DNA of 64,000 nt from Clostridia bacterium (GCA_017428635.1 JAFRQK010000046.1:94245-158244); one strand, 5' to 3'. Positions 17,608 to 27,963 are shown, counted from the first letter of the stretch. A program made the numbers and translations. Notes: a model not told the origin generated them from the letters alone.

Positions 17608-18579
17608 TTACTCTTCCTCTTTCTTGAGCTCGAGTCCGAGGGCGGCAAGTTTCGTCATGACTTCCTCCAGCGATTTCTTACCGAGATTTCTGACTTTCAT
17701 CATATCCTCTTCGGTCTTTCCGATAAGATCCTCGACCGTGTCGATGCCCGCGCGCTTCAAGCAGTTGAAGCTTCTGACGGACATGTCAAGCTCCTCAATG
17801 GTCATCTCAAGGACTTTCTCTTTGATAGTCTCTTCGCGCTCGATCATGATCTCCGCGTTCTTCGCCTCGTCTGACAAATCGACAAACAAGTTGAGATGTT
17901 CGTTGAGTATCTTGGCTGCAAGAGAAATCGCTTCTTTCGCGAGTATCACGCCGTTCGTGAGCACTTCGAGCGTCAGCTTGTCGAAATCGGTGCTGCTGCC
18001 GACTCTGGTGTTCTGAACGGTATAATTGACGTGATAAACGGGAGTATAGTTGGAATCGGTAAAGATCGTTCCGATCGGAGCCGCAACGCCCGCGTTGTTT
18101 TCGAGATACGTCTGCTTGTTGTATTCGCTGGAAACGTATCCTCTGCCGTGGTCGAAAGTGATCTCCATGTAGAATCTCACGTTCTCGCCGACGGTGCAGA
18201 TGTGATGTTCGGGGTTGAGGATCTCGATATCGGCGTCCGTCTTTATGTCTTCCGCAGTGATCTCACGCTCTCCGGTCGTGTCGATAACGACCGTCTTGGA
18301 ACCCTCGGTGAACAGTCGTGCGACTATTCCTTTGACGTTCAGAACGATCTCGGGCACGTCTTCAACGATCCCGGGGATCGTGGAGATCTCGTGAAGAACA
18401 CCGTCTATTTTGATTCGTGAAACCGCAACGCCGGGAAGTGAGTTGATCAGAACTCGGCGGAGCGATATCCCGAGTGTGACTCCGTAACCTCTTTCGAGAG
18501 GCTCGATGATAAACTTTCCGCTTTTACCGTCTTCGCTCATGTCTTGAGTCGCAATATTCGGCTTCTCTATTTCTATCAT
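17608..18579 (-). CDS. rpoA: DNA-directed RNA polymerase alpha subunit
   Basis: 323 residues. Start at the ATG at 18579 ([10 protein letters not shown]), six bases after AGGAGGG; upstream in-frame codons are spacer. The N-terminal dimerisation domain (about 1-230) shows [19 protein letters not shown], and the C-terminal domain (about 250-315) shows [22 protein letters not shown] and [10 protein letters not shown] for DNA UP-element contact. Alpha dimers start RNA polymerase assembly. Confidence 0.98.
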   Translation of the reverse strand: MIEIEKPNIATQDMSEDGKSGKFIIEPLERGYGVTLGISLRRVLINSLPGVAVSRIKIDGVLHEISTIPGIVEDVPEIVLNVKGIVARLFTEGSKTVVIDTTGEREITAEDIKTDADIEILNPEHHICTVGENVRFYMEITFDHGRGYVSSEYNKQTYLENNAGVAAPIGTIFTDSNYTPVYHVNYTVQNTRVGSSTDFDKLTLEVLTNGVILAKEAISLAAKILNEHLNLFVDLSDEAKNAEIMIEREETIKEKVLEMTIEELDMSVRSFNCLKRAGIDTVEDLIGKTEEDMMKVRNLGKKSLEEVMTKLAALGLELKKEEE

Positions 18580-18680
18580 TAATAACCCTCCTAAATATTT
18601 CGCACAATTCTCAGGTCCGCGCCCCGACATACCGAGGCGTTCCGATTGCGGTGCGTACGCATCCCCCGCTTGTCAGGTTA

Positions 18681-19307
18681 TTATTTGGAATAAAGCTCGA
18701 TGATAAGCTGCTCTTCGAACGGGAAGTCAACGTCGTCCCTCTGCGGGATCGCTACGACTTTCGCGGTGAGGCACTCGTCATCAACGTCGAGCCACTTGGG
18801 TTTGATGACCGTATCGGCGGTCTCAAGAAGACCCTTGAATTTATCGAGCGATCTGCTGCCCTCTTTGAGAGAGACTACGTCGCCGACTTTGACGATAATG
18901 GACGGAATATTCGCTTTCTTGCCGTTGAGCGTGAAGTGTCCGTGACGGACGAACTGACGCGCTTCCTTACGGCTGGATGCGAGACCCATTCTGTAAACTA
19001 CGTTGTCAAAACGTCTCTCGAGGAGGGACAGAAGGTTTTCACCCGCGACGCCTTCCTGTTTGTCGGCTTTGACGTAGTAACCCTTGAACTGCTTTTCCTG
19101 TACGCCGTAGTAACGTCTTGCGGTCTGCTTTTCTCTCAGCTGGAGACCGTATTCCTTGACGTTCTTACGTCCCATGCCGTGCTGACCGGGAACGGTGGAG
19201 CGTCTGACGACGGCACACTTGTCGCTGAGGCAGCGCTCGCCCTTGAGGAAGAGTTTTCTACCCTCTCTGCGGCAGAGCTTGCAGGACGCGCCTGTATATC
19301 TTGCCAT
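18681..19307 (-). CDS. rpsD: 30S ribosomal protein S4 (zinc-binding form)
   Basis: 208 residues. The N-terminal zinc motif is complete (SCKLC then C and C in [11 protein letters not shown]), so this is the C+ version. An S4 RNA-binding domain follows with [19 protein letters not shown]. It initiates 30S assembly on 16S rRNA. It lies inside the alpha operon between rpsK and rpoA; in many Firmicutes rpsD is elsewhere. Confidence 0.98.
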   Translation of the reverse strand: MARYTGASCKLCRREGRKLFLKGERCLSDKCAVVRRSTVPGQHGMGRKNVKEYGLQLREKQTARRYYGVQEKQFKGYYVKADKQEGVAGENLLSLLERRFDNVVYRMGLASSRKEARQFVRHGHFTLNGKKANIPSIIVKVGDVVSLKEGSRSLDKFKGLLETADTVIKPKWLDVDDECLTAKVVAIPQRDDVDFPFEEQLIIELYSK

Positions 19308-19325
19308 AACTTTTTCCTCCTGTTT

Positions 19326-19721
19326 TTATACTCTTCTGCGTTTGGGCGGACGGCATCCGTTGTGCGGGATGGGAGTCACGTCCTTGATAAGAGTGATGTT
19401 GAGCCCAGCGGTCTGAAGCGCCCTGATTGCCGCCTCGCGTCCGTTACCGGGACCCTTGACGAAAACCTCGACAGTCTTCATGCCGTGTTCCATTGCGCCC
19501 TTCGCGGCAGCCTCGGCTGCGGTCTGAGCGGCGTAAGGAGTGTTCTTTCTGGAGCCCTTGAAGCCCTGCGAACCGGACGACGACCACGCTACCGTGTTGC
19601 CCGCCACGTCGGTGATGGTAACGATAGTGTTATTGAAAGTCGAGCGGATGTGGGCAGCGCCTTTTTCGATATTTTTTCTGTCGCGGCGCTTTTTGATGGT
19701 TTTCTTTGCAACCTTAGCCAT
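19326..19721 (-). CDS. rpsK: 30S ribosomal protein S11
   Basis: 131 residues with [32 protein letters not shown] and the C-terminal [16 protein letters not shown] signature. It is part of the 30S platform near the mRNA exit. Located 18 bases after rpsM with a clear AGGAG site. Confidence 0.98.
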   Translation of the reverse strand: MAKVAKKTIKKRRDRKNIEKGAAHIRSTFNNTIVTITDVAGNTVAWSSSGSQGFKGSRKNTPYAAQTAAEAAAKGAMEHGMKTVEVFVKGPGNGREAAIRALQTAGLNITLIKDVTPIPHNGCRPPKRRRV

Positions 19722-19739
19722 TTGCTCTCCTGTCTCCTT

Positions 19740-20108
19740 TTACTTTTTCTTGTTGGCGATGGTCTTTGCGGGACCCTTTCTCGTTCTGGCGTTCGTTTTG
19801 GTCCTCTGGCCGCGAACGGGAAGACCCTTTCTGTGACGGATACCGCGATAGCAGTTGATCTCAATGAGACGCTTGATGTTCAGAGCGACTTCACGGCGCA
19901 GCTCGCCTTCGACTTTGTAGTTGTTTTCGATCTCGTCACGGAGCTTCGCGATGTCGTCCTCGGTCAGGTCCTTCGCGCGGGTATCCGGATTGATGCCGGT
20001 CTTCGCGAGGATATCCTGAGAACTCTTCAGACCGATGCCGTAGATGTAAGTCAGAGCGTATTCGATCCGTTTGTTGTTCGGAATATCAACACCTGATATA
20101 CGAGCCAT
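19740..20108 (-). CDS. rpsM: 30S ribosomal protein S13
   Basis: 122 residues beginning [20 protein letters not shown] and ending in a basic tail [18 protein letters not shown] that contacts the P-site tRNA. Contains [16 protein letters not shown]. Standard length and position after rpmJ. Confidence 0.98.
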   Translation of the reverse strand: MARISGVDIPNNKRIEYALTYIYGIGLKSSQDILAKTGINPDTRAKDLTEDDIAKLRDEIENNYKVEGELRREVALNIKRLIEINCYRGIRHRKGLPVRGQRTKTNARTRKGPAKTIANKKK

Positions 20109-20146
20109 TCTTTCGTTTCACCTCTTTCTGTTCGATGATCAGGGGA

Positions 20147-20260
20147 TCAACCCTGTCTCTGCTTGTGCTTCGGATTCTCACAGATCACCATGACTTTGCC
20201 ATGGCGCTTGATGATCTTGCACTTGTCGCAAATTTTCTTTACGGAAGGTTTGACTTTCAC
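20147..20260 (-). CDS. rpmJ: 50S ribosomal protein L36 (zinc-binding form)
   Basis: 37 residues. The sequence begins [20 protein letters not shown] and ends [12 protein letters not shown]11, C14, C27 and H32 form the zinc site. The start is a GTG at 20260 with AAGGTGG upstream. It lies between infA and rpsM, its normal place. Confidence 0.95.
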   Translation of the reverse strand: MKVKPSVKKICDKCKIIKRHGKVMVICENPKHKQRQG

Positions 20261-20302
20261 AGTTTATTCCACCTTTCTCGAGTTATAGGGGAACGCCGGG
20301 CG

Positions 20303-20524
20303 TCAGCCCTTCGTTCTCCACGTGATCCGTCCCTTTGTGGGGTCGTAGATCGATACCTCGATCTTCACGTTGTCACCGGGAAGGATCTTGATATAGTTCA
20401 TTCTGAGTTTCCCGGAGATATGAGCGGTCACGATCATATCGTTGGGAAGCTTCACTTTGAAGGTGGCGTTGGGCAGCGCCTCAACGACCGTTCCCTCAAA
20501 TTCGATCACATCGTCCTTTGGCAT
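20303..20524 (-). CDS. infA: Translation initiation factor IF-1
   Basis: 73 residues of OB-fold: [36 protein letters not shown] and the end [10 protein letters not shown]. Most IF-1 proteins begin MSKDDVIE, so the ATG at 20524 is the start. It occupies the A site during initiation. It starts 4 bases after the stop of the KOW-domain gene. Confidence 0.97.
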   Translation of the reverse strand: MPKDDVIEFEGTVVEALPNATFKVKLPNDMIVTAHISGKLRMNYIKILPGDNVKIEVSIYDPTKGRITWRTKG

Positions 20525-20528
20525 AAAA

Positions 20529-20873
20529 TCAATTCTCCCCGCCGCCTCTTTCCGGGCGACTTTCTTCACTGCTCCCCGCACGTTTCTGCGGGTCGTATTT
20601 TCCGATCAGCTTCTTCACGAACCCGTCGTCCGGGCCCGCCGTGAGTTTTTCGAGTTCATCCTCCGTGACGGAGGCGATCCGTCTGACGTGACGCGCGTTT
20701 TTCCGTTTTGCCTTCGCACATCGGCGAAGAGAGCCGTCCGCGACCGTCAGCATGATCCTGCCCGCCTCAACGGTTTCGTCCGTGACGACGAAGACGCGCT
20801 TTCTGTCGCGTCCCGCCGTCGACACGACGACCGAACCGATACGAGGGATCTCTTTCGCGTTTTTATCCTTCAT
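20529..20873 (-). CDS. KOW-domain RNA-binding protein (L14e-like)
   Basis: 114 residues. The first ~60 form a KOW/SH3-like barrel ([20 protein letters not shown], then [17 protein letters not shown]), similar in pattern to archaeal/eukaryotic L14e. The remaining half is charged and poorly conserved in appearance. Clostridia commonly carry such a gene between map and infA. It overlaps map by 4 bases and precedes infA by 4, so it is fully embedded in the operon. A ribosome-linked RNA-binding role is inferred; none is proven here. Confidence 0.85.
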   Translation of the reverse strand: MKDKNAKEIPRIGSVVVSTAGRDRKRVFVVTDETVEAGRIMLTVADGSLRRCAKAKRKNARHVRRIASVTEDELEKLTAGPDDGFVKKLIGKYDPQKRAGSSEESRPERGGGEN

Positions 20874-21619
20874 ATCTTCGTAAGAAACTCGACGCCGTTT
20901 TCCGTGATCGCCACGGTGTGCTCGTAGTGTGCGGAAGGCTTGCCGTCCTTGGTGACGACGGTCCAGCCGTCGTTCAGCTCGCGGACCTCGTAAGCGCCCG
21001 CGTTCACCATCGGCTCGATCGCGATCACCATGCCCCGGCAGAGGCGGAGACCTCTTCCCGCGACCCCGTAGTTCGGAACGTTGGGATCTTCGTGAAGGGC
21101 GGCTCCGACGCCGTGACCGACGTATTTTCTGACGACCGAGAAACCGGCGGCTTCCACGTATTCCTGCACGGCGTGACCGACGTCGCCGAGGCGATTCCCG
21201 TCGAGCGCTTTTGCCGCGCCGAGTTCGAAGGATCTTTTCGTCACTTCGATAAGACGTCTTTTTTCATCGGAGATCTTCCCGACCGCGAACGTATTCGCGC
21301 TGTCGCCGTGGAACCCGTCCTTGAAGGCGCCGACGTCGATCTTTACGATGTCGCCTTCCTTCAGGATGCGGTCTCCGGACGGTATGCCGTGGATGACCTC
21401 TTCGTTGAGGGATATGCACGCGCTTGCGGGGAATCCGCCGTATCCGAGGAACGACGGACGCGCTCCGCATTTTTCGATGTGGTGACGGATGATATCGTCG
21501 AGGTGTTTGGTGGTAACGCCTTCGCGAACCGCCTCGCCCGCAAGAGCGAGAGCCTCGCCGGTGATCCTACCCGCCACCCTCATCTTTTTCAACTGTTCGG
21601 AATTCTTGATAATGATCAT
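20870..21619 (-). CDS. map: Methionine aminopeptidase, type I
   Basis: 249 residues. The start MIIIKNSEQLKKMRVAGRIT is the usual one, so I use the ATG at 21619 and not an upstream GTG-type extension. Metal and catalytic residues appear in order: H in NEEVIHGIPSG, D in KIDVGAFKDGFHGDSANTF, H in YVGHGVGAALHEDP, E in AIEPMV and a late E in YEHTVAITE. It removes the initiator Met cotranslationally. Confidence 0.97.
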   Translation of the reverse strand: MIIIKNSEQLKKMRVAGRITGEALALAGEAVREGVTTKHLDDIIRHHIEKCGARPSFLGYGGFPASACISLNEEVIHGIPSGDRILKEGDIVKIDVGAFKDGFHGDSANTFAVGKISDEKRRLIEVTKRSFELGAAKALDGNRLGDVGHAVQEYVEAAGFSVVRKYVGHGVGAALHEDPNVPNYGVAGRGLRLCRGMVIAIEPMVNAGAYEVRELNDGWTVVTKDGKPSAHYEHTVAITENGVEFLTKI

Positions 21620-21670
21620 ACTATCCTGCCCTCTGTCCGACCGGCTGTCCCTGATTATTCCGGACAAGCG

Positions 21671-22312
21671 TCAGCCCTCGAGGGCTTCGGCAGTCAATCT
21701 TGTCGTATCCTCAAGTTTTTCCTGTCCGATGACGATCTTGAGTTTACCGCGCTCTTCGTAGAACTTCTTGAGAGGTTCGGTCTGATCGTGGTAAACCTTC
21801 AGCCGCGACGCGACGACTTCGGGGTCGTCGTCGGCGCGCCTCGTGAGAGGCTCGCCGCAGCGGCACGTTTCGCCGTTCGGAGAAGGTTTGTACTTGACGT
21901 GGAAGGTGGCTCCACAGGCGCGGCATACGCGGCGGCCCGCCATCCTGTCCATAATATCCTCGTCCGATACCTCTATCGAGATCACGTCGGTGATCTCGAC
22001 GCCGAGGCGCTCGAGAGCGTCGGCCTGAGGGACCGTGCGCGGAAATCCGTCGAGGATGAATCCGCCGGCGCAGTCTTCCTTGGAGAGTCTTTCCTTGATG
22101 ATCTCGATCACGACCTCGTCAGGGACGAGATCGCCGCGATCGGTATACTCCTTGACCTTTTTGCCCATCTCGGAGCCGGAGGCTATCGCCGCGCGAATGA
22201 TCGCGCCGGTCGAGATGGCGGGGATGGAGTACTTCTCGGAAATTATCTCAGCCTGCGTTCCCTTTCCGGCGCCGGGAGCGCCGAGAAGGATGAGATTTAT
22301 TTTTCTTGCCAT
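21671..22312 (-). CDS. adk: Adenylate kinase with zinc-type lid
   Basis: 213 residues with P-loop LGAPGAGKGTQ and DGFPRTVPQADAL. The lid carries CRACG and CRCGEP (four Cys), the zinc-bound long-lid form usual in Gram-positive bacteria. It balances AMP, ADP and ATP. I prefer the ATG at 22312 (MARKINLILLG); an ATG at 22336 would overlap the end of secY. Confidence 0.96.
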   Translation of the reverse strand: MARKINLILLGAPGAGKGTQAEIISEKYSIPAISTGAIIRAAIASGSEMGKKVKEYTDRGDLVPDEVVIEIIKERLSKEDCAGGFILDGFPRTVPQADALERLGVEITDVISIEVSDEDIMDRMAGRRVCRACGATFHVKYKPSPNGETCRCGEPLTRRADDDPEVVASRLKVYHDQTEPLKKFYEERGKLKIVIGQEKLEDTTRLTAEALEG

Positions 22313-22328
22313 AGTGTCCGTCCCCGCT

Positions 22329-23657
22329 TTATTCAAGGAAGCCCTTGTAGTGTCTCATCGTCATCTGGGCCTCGATCTCGCGGATCGTTTCAAGGACGAC
22401 GCCGACCACGATGATGATCGAGCTTCCGCCGAAAGCGATCGAGCTGAGAGCTCTGCCGGACGCGATGTTGGCGACGAGCGGAAGGACCGCGACGACTGCC
22501 AGACACAGAGCGCCGATAAACGTTACGCGGGAGAGTACCTTCTTAATATACTCAGCCGTCGGGCGTCCCGGACGGATACCGGGAATGAAGCCGCCCTGCG
22601 ACTTGATATTGTTGGATACCTCGACGGGATCGAAGGAAATCGCGATATAGAAGTACGAGAACGCTACGATGAGTACGAGCGTCAGAGCGGCGTAGAACCA
22701 GCTTCCGGTATCGAACAGGTCGAGGAAGCCCTTCCAGAATCCGCTCGACGGTGTTCCCGTGAACATCGCGATGGTCTGCGGGACGGTGATGATGGAGTTG
22801 GCGAAGATGATCGGCATAACGCCGGTCATGTTGACCTTGATCGGCAGATTGGAGTTCTGCCCGCCGTACATCTTTCTGCCCACGACTTTCTTCGCGTACT
22901 GGACGGGAAGACGTCTCTCGGAGTTCGTCATCCACACGATGAACGCGATCATCGCGACTGCCGCGATGAGGCCGACGACGGCGATGATGATGCCGACCCA
23001 CTGAGGGATCGTTGCGGTCTCGCCGCTTGCCGTCGTGTAGGTGGACGTACCTCTGACGTAGCTGATGATCCCGCTTACGATCGCGGGACCGCGAGAGATG
23101 ATGTTGGCGAAAAGGATGATGGAGATACCGTTTCCGATACCGTTCTCATTGATCTTTTCAGCCAGCCACATGACCAGCGCGGAACCGGCGCAGTAGCTTA
23201 CGATGATGACTATCATCGGGAACCAGCCCCCGTCGGTGATGACGCCCTGCGACTTCAGCAGCTGATAGTAGCCGAAGGCGGAGATGAGCGCCAGAGCGAC
23301 GGTCGTGTATCTCGTGATCTGGTTGATCTTTTTCTTACCTTCCTCACCCTCTTTGGAGAGCCTTTCCAGCGCGGGAATGGCGACGCAGAGGAGCTGGAGG
23401 ATAATGGACGCCGTGATGTACGGCTGAATGCCGAGAGCGAAGATCGTCGCTCTGGACAGCGCGTTACCGGACAGGATGTTCAGATACTGGAATACGGATC
23501 CGGACATCTGAGACGCCAGATTGTTGATCGCGTTTGCGTCCATGTAGGGAACGGGAAGCGCGGTACCGATCCTGTAAATGAAGATTATCAGAAGAGTGTA
23601 AAGGATCTTCTTTCTCAGGTCGGCGAGCTTCCAAGCGTTTTTAATGGTCTGAAACAC
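22329..23657 (-). CDS. secY: Protein translocase subunit SecY
   Basis: 442 residues, ten predicted membrane helices. Family motifs include RIGTALPVPYMD near the N-terminus, the LGIQPYITASIILQLL helix and the cytoplasmic loop YAKKVVGRKMYGGQNSNLP. It is the channel of the Sec translocon and exports the lipoproteins and S-layer proteins encoded later in the window. The start follows directly on the rplO stop (0-base gap). Confidence 0.98.
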   Translation of the reverse strand: MFQTIKNAWKLADLRKKILYTLLIIFIYRIGTALPVPYMDANAINNLASQMSGSVFQYLNILSGNALSRATIFALGIQPYITASIILQLLCVAIPALERLSKEGEEGKKKINQITRYTTVALALISAFGYYQLLKSQGVITDGGWFPMIVIIVSYCAGSALVMWLAEKINENGIGNGISIILFANIISRGPAIVSGIISYVRGTSTYTTASGETATIPQWVGIIIAVVGLIAAVAMIAFIVWMTNSERRLPVQYAKKVVGRKMYGGQNSNLPIKVNMTGVMPIIFANSIITVPQTIAMFTGTPSSGFWKGFLDLFDTGSWFYAALTLVLIVAFSYFYIAISFDPVEVSNNIKSQGGFIPGIRPGRPTAEYIKKVLSRVTFIGALCLAVVAVLPLVANIASGRALSSIAFGGSSIIIVVGVVLETIREIEAQMTMRHYKGFLE

Positions 23658-24101
23658 TTATACCACCTCGGCCTTTCCACCGGCCGCCTCGATCTTCTCT
23701 TTTGCGCTTGCCGAGAAAACTTTGGCTTCAACGGTTATTTTCTTGCCGATTTCGCCGTTACCGAGTATTTTGAGCCCGTCCAGTGGTTTGTCGATAATGC
23801 CTTTTTCCATCAGTACGCTGAGGTTCACGGTATCTCCGTCGGAGAAGCGGTCGTTCAGCGTCTTGACGTTGATGATGGCGTAATTCTTAGCAAAACGGTT
23901 CTTGAACCCTCTCTTCGGAAGTTTCCGGTACAGAGGGAGCTGGCCGCCTTCGAATCCCGGACGGACGCCGCCGCCGGAACGGGCGTTCTGACCCTTGTGT
24001 CCCTTGCCTGCGGTCTTGCCGTTGCCGGAACCCGGGCCTCTGCCCTTGCGCCATGCCTTTTTCGCGGAACCCGGAGCGGGTGACAGTTCATGGAGCTTCA
24101 T
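23658..24101 (-). CDS. rplO: 50S ribosomal protein L15
   Basis: 147 residues starting [20 protein letters not shown], with the Gly-rich [19 protein letters not shown] tract that threads into 23S rRNA. Standard length, adjacent to secY. Confidence 0.98.
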   Translation of the reverse strand: MKLHELSPAPGSAKKAWRKGRGPGSGNGKTAGKGHKGQNARSGGGVRPGFEGGQLPLYRKLPKRGFKNRFAKNYAIINVKTLNDRFSDGDTVNLSVLMEKGIIDKPLDGLKILGNGEIGKKITVEAKVFSASAKEKIEAAGGKAEVV

Positions 24102-24133
24102 CTTTGATCCTCCTTCTTATAACGTTGAGGCGA

Positions 24134-24313
24134 TTAAGCCTTTTCGACGGTGACAAGGTGCGAGATGACCTTGACTTTTCCGTCGATGACCGGACCTGCC
24201 TCGTGAATGATCGAATCGCCGATTTTACGGAGGCCGAGAGATCTTGCGGTCGCCCTCTGTGCGGGCTTAGACGCGATAAGGCTCTTTACGAGAGTTACTT
24301 TTACGTTTTCCAT
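24134..24313 (-). CDS. rpmD: 50S ribosomal protein L30
   Basis: 59 residues: MENVKVTLVKSLIASKPAQR, then ATARSLGLRKIGDSI and the end LVTVEKA. ATG at 24313 with a GGAGG-type site in the rpsE-rpmD gap. Standard length and position. Confidence 0.95.
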   Translation of the reverse strand: MENVKVTLVKSLIASKPAQRATARSLGLRKIGDSIIHEAGPVIDGKVKVISHLVTVEKA

Positions 24314-24328
24314 TACCGTTCGACCTCC

Positions 24329-24832
24329 TTAACCCCTGACCTGCTCCGTGCTGATGCCGCGGGTCTTTGCGACCTGCTCGGCAGTTCTCAGACTGCCGAG
24401 TCCCTCGAACGTCGCCTTGACGACGTTGACGGGATTGTTGGATCTGAGGCATTTGCTTCTGATGTTCTTGATGCCTGCGAGCTCAAGAACGATACGGACC
24501 GTCTTGCCCGCGATGATACCGGTACCTTTTGCGGCAGGCTTCAGAAGAACTCTGCCTGCGCCGAACTCGCCGATGACCTCGTGAGGGATCGTCGTGTCGC
24601 GCATCGATACTTCGATCATATTCTTCTTGGCATCTTCGATGCCCTTGCGGATGGCTTCGGGAACCTCGGCTGCTTTGCCGAGACCGTAGCCGACGTGACC
24701 GTTTTCGTCTCCGACCACCATGAGGGCGGCGAAGCGCTGGATACGACCGCCTTTGACGGTCTTAGATACACGGTTCACTACGACGAGCTTTTCCTTGAGG
24801 TCAAGCTCCTCGGGATTGAAATTTCTTAACAT
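24329..24832 (-). CDS. rpsE: 30S ribosomal protein S5
   Basis: 167 residues. The dsRNA-binding N-domain has [19 protein letters not shown] and [17 protein letters not shown]; the C-domain has [20 protein letters not shown]5 takes part in decoding fidelity. A GAGGAG site precedes the ATG at 24832. Confidence 0.98.
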   Translation of the reverse strand: MLRNFNPEELDLKEKLVVVNRVSKTVKGGRIQRFAALMVVGDENGHVGYGLGKAAEVPEAIRKGIEDAKKNMIEVSMRDTTIPHEVIGEFGAGRVLLKPAAKGTGIIAGKTVRIVLELAGIKNIRSKCLRSNNPVNVVKATFEGLGSLRTAEQVAKTRGISTEQVRG

Positions 24833-24916
24833 CTGTAATTCTCCTCTGGTGTGTTTAATGGTTGATTAAACAGTGTACAAACCGGCCTTCCGGCACGGAC
24901 TCGCACTCCGTCGGAC

Positions 24917-25276
24917 TCAGAACTTGAGTCCGCCCTCGCGCGCGCCGCTTGCCAGCTCCGATACACGCCCGTGATAGATGTATCCTCCGCGGTCAAAGAC
25001 GACCGTTTCGATTCCTTTTGCCAGAGCGCGTTCTGCGATCTTGGCGCCGACTTTTTTAGCCGCTTCCTTGTTGCTTCCGATCCCCTCGAAACCCTTTTCG
25101 TTCGAGGAAGCCGTGCAGAGGACCGCGCCCTTATCATCGTCGATGATCTGAGCGTAGATATGCGCGTTGGAACGGTAGACGCAAAGGCGGGGACGATCGG
25201 CGGTGCCGCTGATCTTAGCGCGGACACGTACGTGTCTTTTCAGGCGCTGAATGTTTTTATCTTTTTTGTTTACCAT
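24917..25276 (-). CDS. rplR: 50S ribosomal protein L18
   Basis: 119 residues beginning [20 protein letters not shown], with [18 protein letters not shown] and the end [19 protein letters not shown]. It binds 5S rRNA. An 84-base hairpin-bearing spacer separates it from rpsE. Confidence 0.97.
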   Translation of the reverse strand: MVNKKDKNIQRLKRHVRVRAKISGTADRPRLCVYRSNAHIYAQIIDDDKGAVLCTASSNEKGFEGIGSNKEAAKKVGAKIAERALAKGIETVVFDRGGYIYHGRVSELASGAREGGLKF

Positions 25277-25292
25277 TTGTCGTCCCTCCTAA

Positions 25293-25832
25293 TTACTTAC
25301 CGGTCTTACCGGCCTTGCGGCGGATGTGCTCGTTTTCATACTTGACACCCTTGCCGAGGTACGGTTCCGGAGGTCTCTTGGAGCGGATCTCCGCGGCGAT
25401 CTGTCCGCAAACCTGCTTGTCGTAGCTGTTGACGATAATCGTGTTCTGATCGGGAACGTCGAACTTCACGACGTCGGTCTCTTCAAAGTAGATCGGGTGA
25501 GAGTGACCGAGGTTGAGGACAAGACGCTTGCCTTCCTTCGCCGCTCTGTAGCCGACGCCGACTATCACGAGTTTCTTCGAGAATCCCGTCGACACGCCGA
25601 CGACCATGTTGTTGATGATCGTTCTCGTCATGCCGTGGAGTGAACGGTGTTCCTTCGTGTCGTCGGGACGGGTAACGGTGACGACCGCGCCGTCGACCTT
25701 GACAGTCATGGAGTGGGGAGCGTCGAAATTGAGCTCGCCCTTCGGGCCCTTAACGGTGACGTGGTTTGCCTCGTCAACGTTGACGGTAACGCCCGCGGGA
25801 ACGGCGATGGGGGCTCTTCCTATTCTTGACAT
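25293..25832 (-). CDS. rplF: 50S ribosomal protein L6
   Basis: 179 residues. MSRIGRAPIAVPAGVTVNVD at the start and the YLGKGVKYENEHIRRKAGKTGK-type end mark L6. It sits near the factor-binding site of the large subunit. Confidence 0.98.
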   Translation of the reverse strand: MSRIGRAPIAVPAGVTVNVDEANHVTVKGPKGELNFDAPHSMTVKVDGAVVTVTRPDDTKEHRSLHGMTRTIINNMVVGVSTGFSKKLVIVGVGYRAAKEGKRLVLNLGHSHPIYFEETDVVKFDVPDQNTIIVNSYDKQVCGQIAAEIRSKRPPEPYLGKGVKYENEHIRRKAGKTGK

Positions 25833-25849
25833 TTCAGTATCCCCCTTCC

Positions 25850-26248
25850 TTACCAGACAAAGGCGAGGATCTCGCCGCCGACGTGTTCGCGTCTGGCTTC
25901 TTTGTCAGTCATGATACCCTTGGACGTGGAAACGATGGCGATACCGAGGCCGCCGAGGACCTTCGGCATATCATCGCAGTTGGAGTAGATCCTGAGACCC
26001 GGTTTTGAAACGCGGCGAAGACCGTGGATGACCGCTTTCTTGCCCGTCTCGTATTTCAGAGCGACTCTGATGACGCCCTGCTTGCCGTCTTCGATTACCT
26101 GAACGCCCTTGATGTAGCCTTCGCGGAGCAGAATGTCCGCGATCTGCTTCTTCATGTTGGACGCCGGGATGTCGACGGTCTCGTGCTTTGCGCTGCTTGC
26201 GTTTCTGATCCTTGTCAGCATATCCGCAATAACGTCTGAAATCTGCAT
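25850..26248 (-). CDS. rpsH: 30S ribosomal protein S8
   Basis: 132 residues: [20 protein letters not shown] at the start and [20 protein letters not shown] near the end. It binds helix 21 of 16S rRNA. GAGGAAAAAATT precedes the ATG. Confidence 0.98.
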   Translation of the reverse strand: MQISDVIADMLTRIRNASSAKHETVDIPASNMKKQIADILLREGYIKGVQVIEDGKQGVIRVALKYETGKKAVIHGLRRVSKPGLRIYSNCDDMPKVLGGLGIAIVSTSKGIMTDKEARREHVGGEILAFVW

Positions 26249-26420
26249 AATTTTTTCCTCCTGTCATGCAAGTTTATCTTGCTGCCGGCGTGAGCGCCAG
26301 CCGCTCGCCGACGGTTAAATCCGTTGAGGATTTCCTATCGGCGCGGAACTGCGGAGTCGGGACTCCGTCCCATACCGCTGCCTGCCGGCGCGAAGCCGGT
26401 CGGCACTTCTCCTCCCGCTC
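26249..26420 (-). other. Hairpin-rich 172-base spacer between rpsN and rpsH
   Basis: Read in the direction of transcription it forms a row of stem-loops: CCGGC-TTCGC-GCCGG, CGGAGT-CCCG-ACTCCG, AAATCC-TCAAC-GGATTT and GAGCG-GCTGG-CGCTC. None is followed by a T run, so they are not terminators. No reading frame or promoter is evident. Confidence 0.5.
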
Positions 26421-26606
26421 TTACCAGGACGCTTTTCTGACGCCGGGGATCTCTCCCTTGTAGGCAAGCTCTCTGAAGCAGATACGGCAGATGCCGTATT
26501 TGCGGAGATAGGCGTGAGGTCTGCCGCAGATCTTGCAGCGGTTGTACTCTCTGGTGGAGTATTTCTGCTTCTTCTGCTGCTTGTTGATCATCGCTTTTTT
26601 AGCCAT
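26421..26606 (-). CDS. rpsZ: 30S ribosomal protein S14, type Z (zinc-binding)
   Basis: 61 residues, the short form, with the four zinc Cys in [20 protein letters not shown]. Begins [20 protein letters not shown]. Gram-positive spc operons usually carry this form. Confidence 0.97.
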   Translation of the reverse strand: MAKKAMINKQQKKQKYSTREYNRCKICGRPHAYLRKYGICRICFRELAYKGEIPGVRKASW

Positions 26607-26695
26607 TATGAATGATCCATGCCTTTCTTTTTAAGCTTGGCGCGGGTTTGCCGCGCATTCTTCTTTGAGCCGCGGTCACGCCGCGGCACGAAACG

Positions 26696-27235
26696 TCAGT
26701 TTGCGAAAGGAGCTCCCATGAGGGTGAGCAGTTCTCTTGCTTCCTCGTCGGTCAGAGCGGTGGTGACGAAGCAAACGTCCATACCGCGGACCTTATCGAC
26801 CTTTTCATACTCGATCTCGGGGAATATGAGCTGCTCTTTGAGTCCGAGGGCATAGTTTCCTCTGCCGTCGAACGCCTCAGGGTTGATACCTTTGAAGTCA
26901 CGGACGCGCGGGAGAGCGAAATTGAAGAGTTTGTCGATAAACTCGTACATACGCTCGCCGCGGAGAGTGACCTTCGCGCCGATCTTCATGCCCTGACGGA
27001 GTTTGAAGTTCGCAACGGACTTCTTCGCGTACGTGGGCACAGCCTTCTGGCCGGAGATCTTGGTGAGGTCCTCGATAACGGAATCGATGACCTTCGTGTT
27101 TTCCCTTGCTTCACCCGCGCCGACGTTGATGACGACTTTGTCGATCTTCGGGATCTGCATCACGCTCTTGTACTCGAACTTTTTCATGAGGGCGGGAGCA
27201 ACCTCGGTCTTATACAGTTCCGAAAGTCTTGACAT
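26696..27235 (-). CDS. rplE: 50S ribosomal protein L5
   Basis: 179 residues: [40 protein letters not shown] and [20 protein letters not shown]. It links 5S rRNA to the large subunit and touches the P-site tRNA. Confidence 0.98.
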   Translation of the reverse strand: MSRLSELYKTEVAPALMKKFEYKSVMQIPKIDKVVINVGAGEARENTKVIDSVIEDLTKISGQKAVPTYAKKSVANFKLRQGMKIGAKVTLRGERMYEFIDKLFNFALPRVRDFKGINPEAFDGRGNYALGLKEQLIFPEIEYEKVDKVRGMDVCFVTTALTDEEARELLTLMGAPFAN

Positions 27236-27250
27236 TGCTCTTACCTCCTA

Positions 27251-27577
27251 TCAAAGCTCGGCTCCGCACTTAGCGCAGGTGCGGACCTTTTTCTTTTTGC
27301 CGTTTTTCTCCACGAATTTGTGGGCGACTCTGGTCGCCTTCTTGCAGGACGGGCAGACGATCTGGACCTTGGACGCGTACATTGCGCCCTCGACCTCGAC
27401 TATACCGCCGTTCTCCTGCGGAGGTCTCGGCTTGACGTGTTTCTTGACGATCCCGACGCCCTGAACGATGACCTTTCCCTCTTTCGGGGAAACTTCAAGG
27501 ACCTTACCGGTCTTGCCGCGGTCATCACCGGAGACGACTATGACGGTATCGTCTTTCTTGACGTGTACTTTATTCAT
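27251..27577 (-). CDS. rplX: 50S ribosomal protein L24 with C-terminal Cys4 motif
   Basis: 108 residues. The KOW segment KKDDTVIVVSGDDRGKTGKV is at the N-terminus. The C-terminus holds two CxxC pairs (VCPSCKK and CAKCGAEL), a likely zinc knuckle seen in some clostridial L24 proteins. It starts 23S folding during assembly. Confidence 0.96.
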   Translation of the reverse strand: MNKVHVKKDDTVIVVSGDDRGKTGKVLEVSPKEGKVIVQGVGIVKKHVKPRPPQENGGIVEVEGAMYASKVQIVCPSCKKATRVAHKFVEKNGKKKKVRTCAKCGAEL

Positions 27578-27594
27578 TTATGTCTCCTCCGATC

Positions 27595-27963
27595 TCAAAG
27601 TACTTCGGGTGCGAGGGAGAGGATCTTCGTGTACTCGTGCTCGCGGAGTTCGCGCGCCACAGGACCGAAGATACGAGTCCCTCTCGGGTTTTTGTCGTCG
27701 CCGATAATGACCGCCGCGTTCTCATCGAATTTGATGTAAGAACCGTCGGGACGGCGAAGACCTTTAACGCTTCTGACTATCACCGCTTTGACAACGTCGC
27801 CCTTCTTGACGACGCCGCCGGGCGAAGCCTTCTTGACGGTGCAGACAACAACGTCGCCGATGTTGCCGTACCGTCTTCCGGTGCCGCCGAGCACACGGAT
27901 GCACATAAGTTCCTTAGCGCCCGTGTTGTCGGCTACCTTCATATATGATTGCTGCTGAATCAT
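27595..27963 (-). CDS. rplN: 50S ribosomal protein L14
   Basis: 122 residues, starting [20 protein letters not shown] and ending SLAPEVL. It forms an intersubunit bridge. Highly conserved length. Confidence 0.98.
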   Translation of the reverse strand: MIQQQSYMKVADNTGAKELMCIRVLGGTGRRYGNIGDVVVCTVKKASPGGVVKKGDVVKAVIVRSVKGLRRPDGSYIKFDENAAVIIGDDKNPRGTRIFGPVARELREHEYTKILSLAPEVL

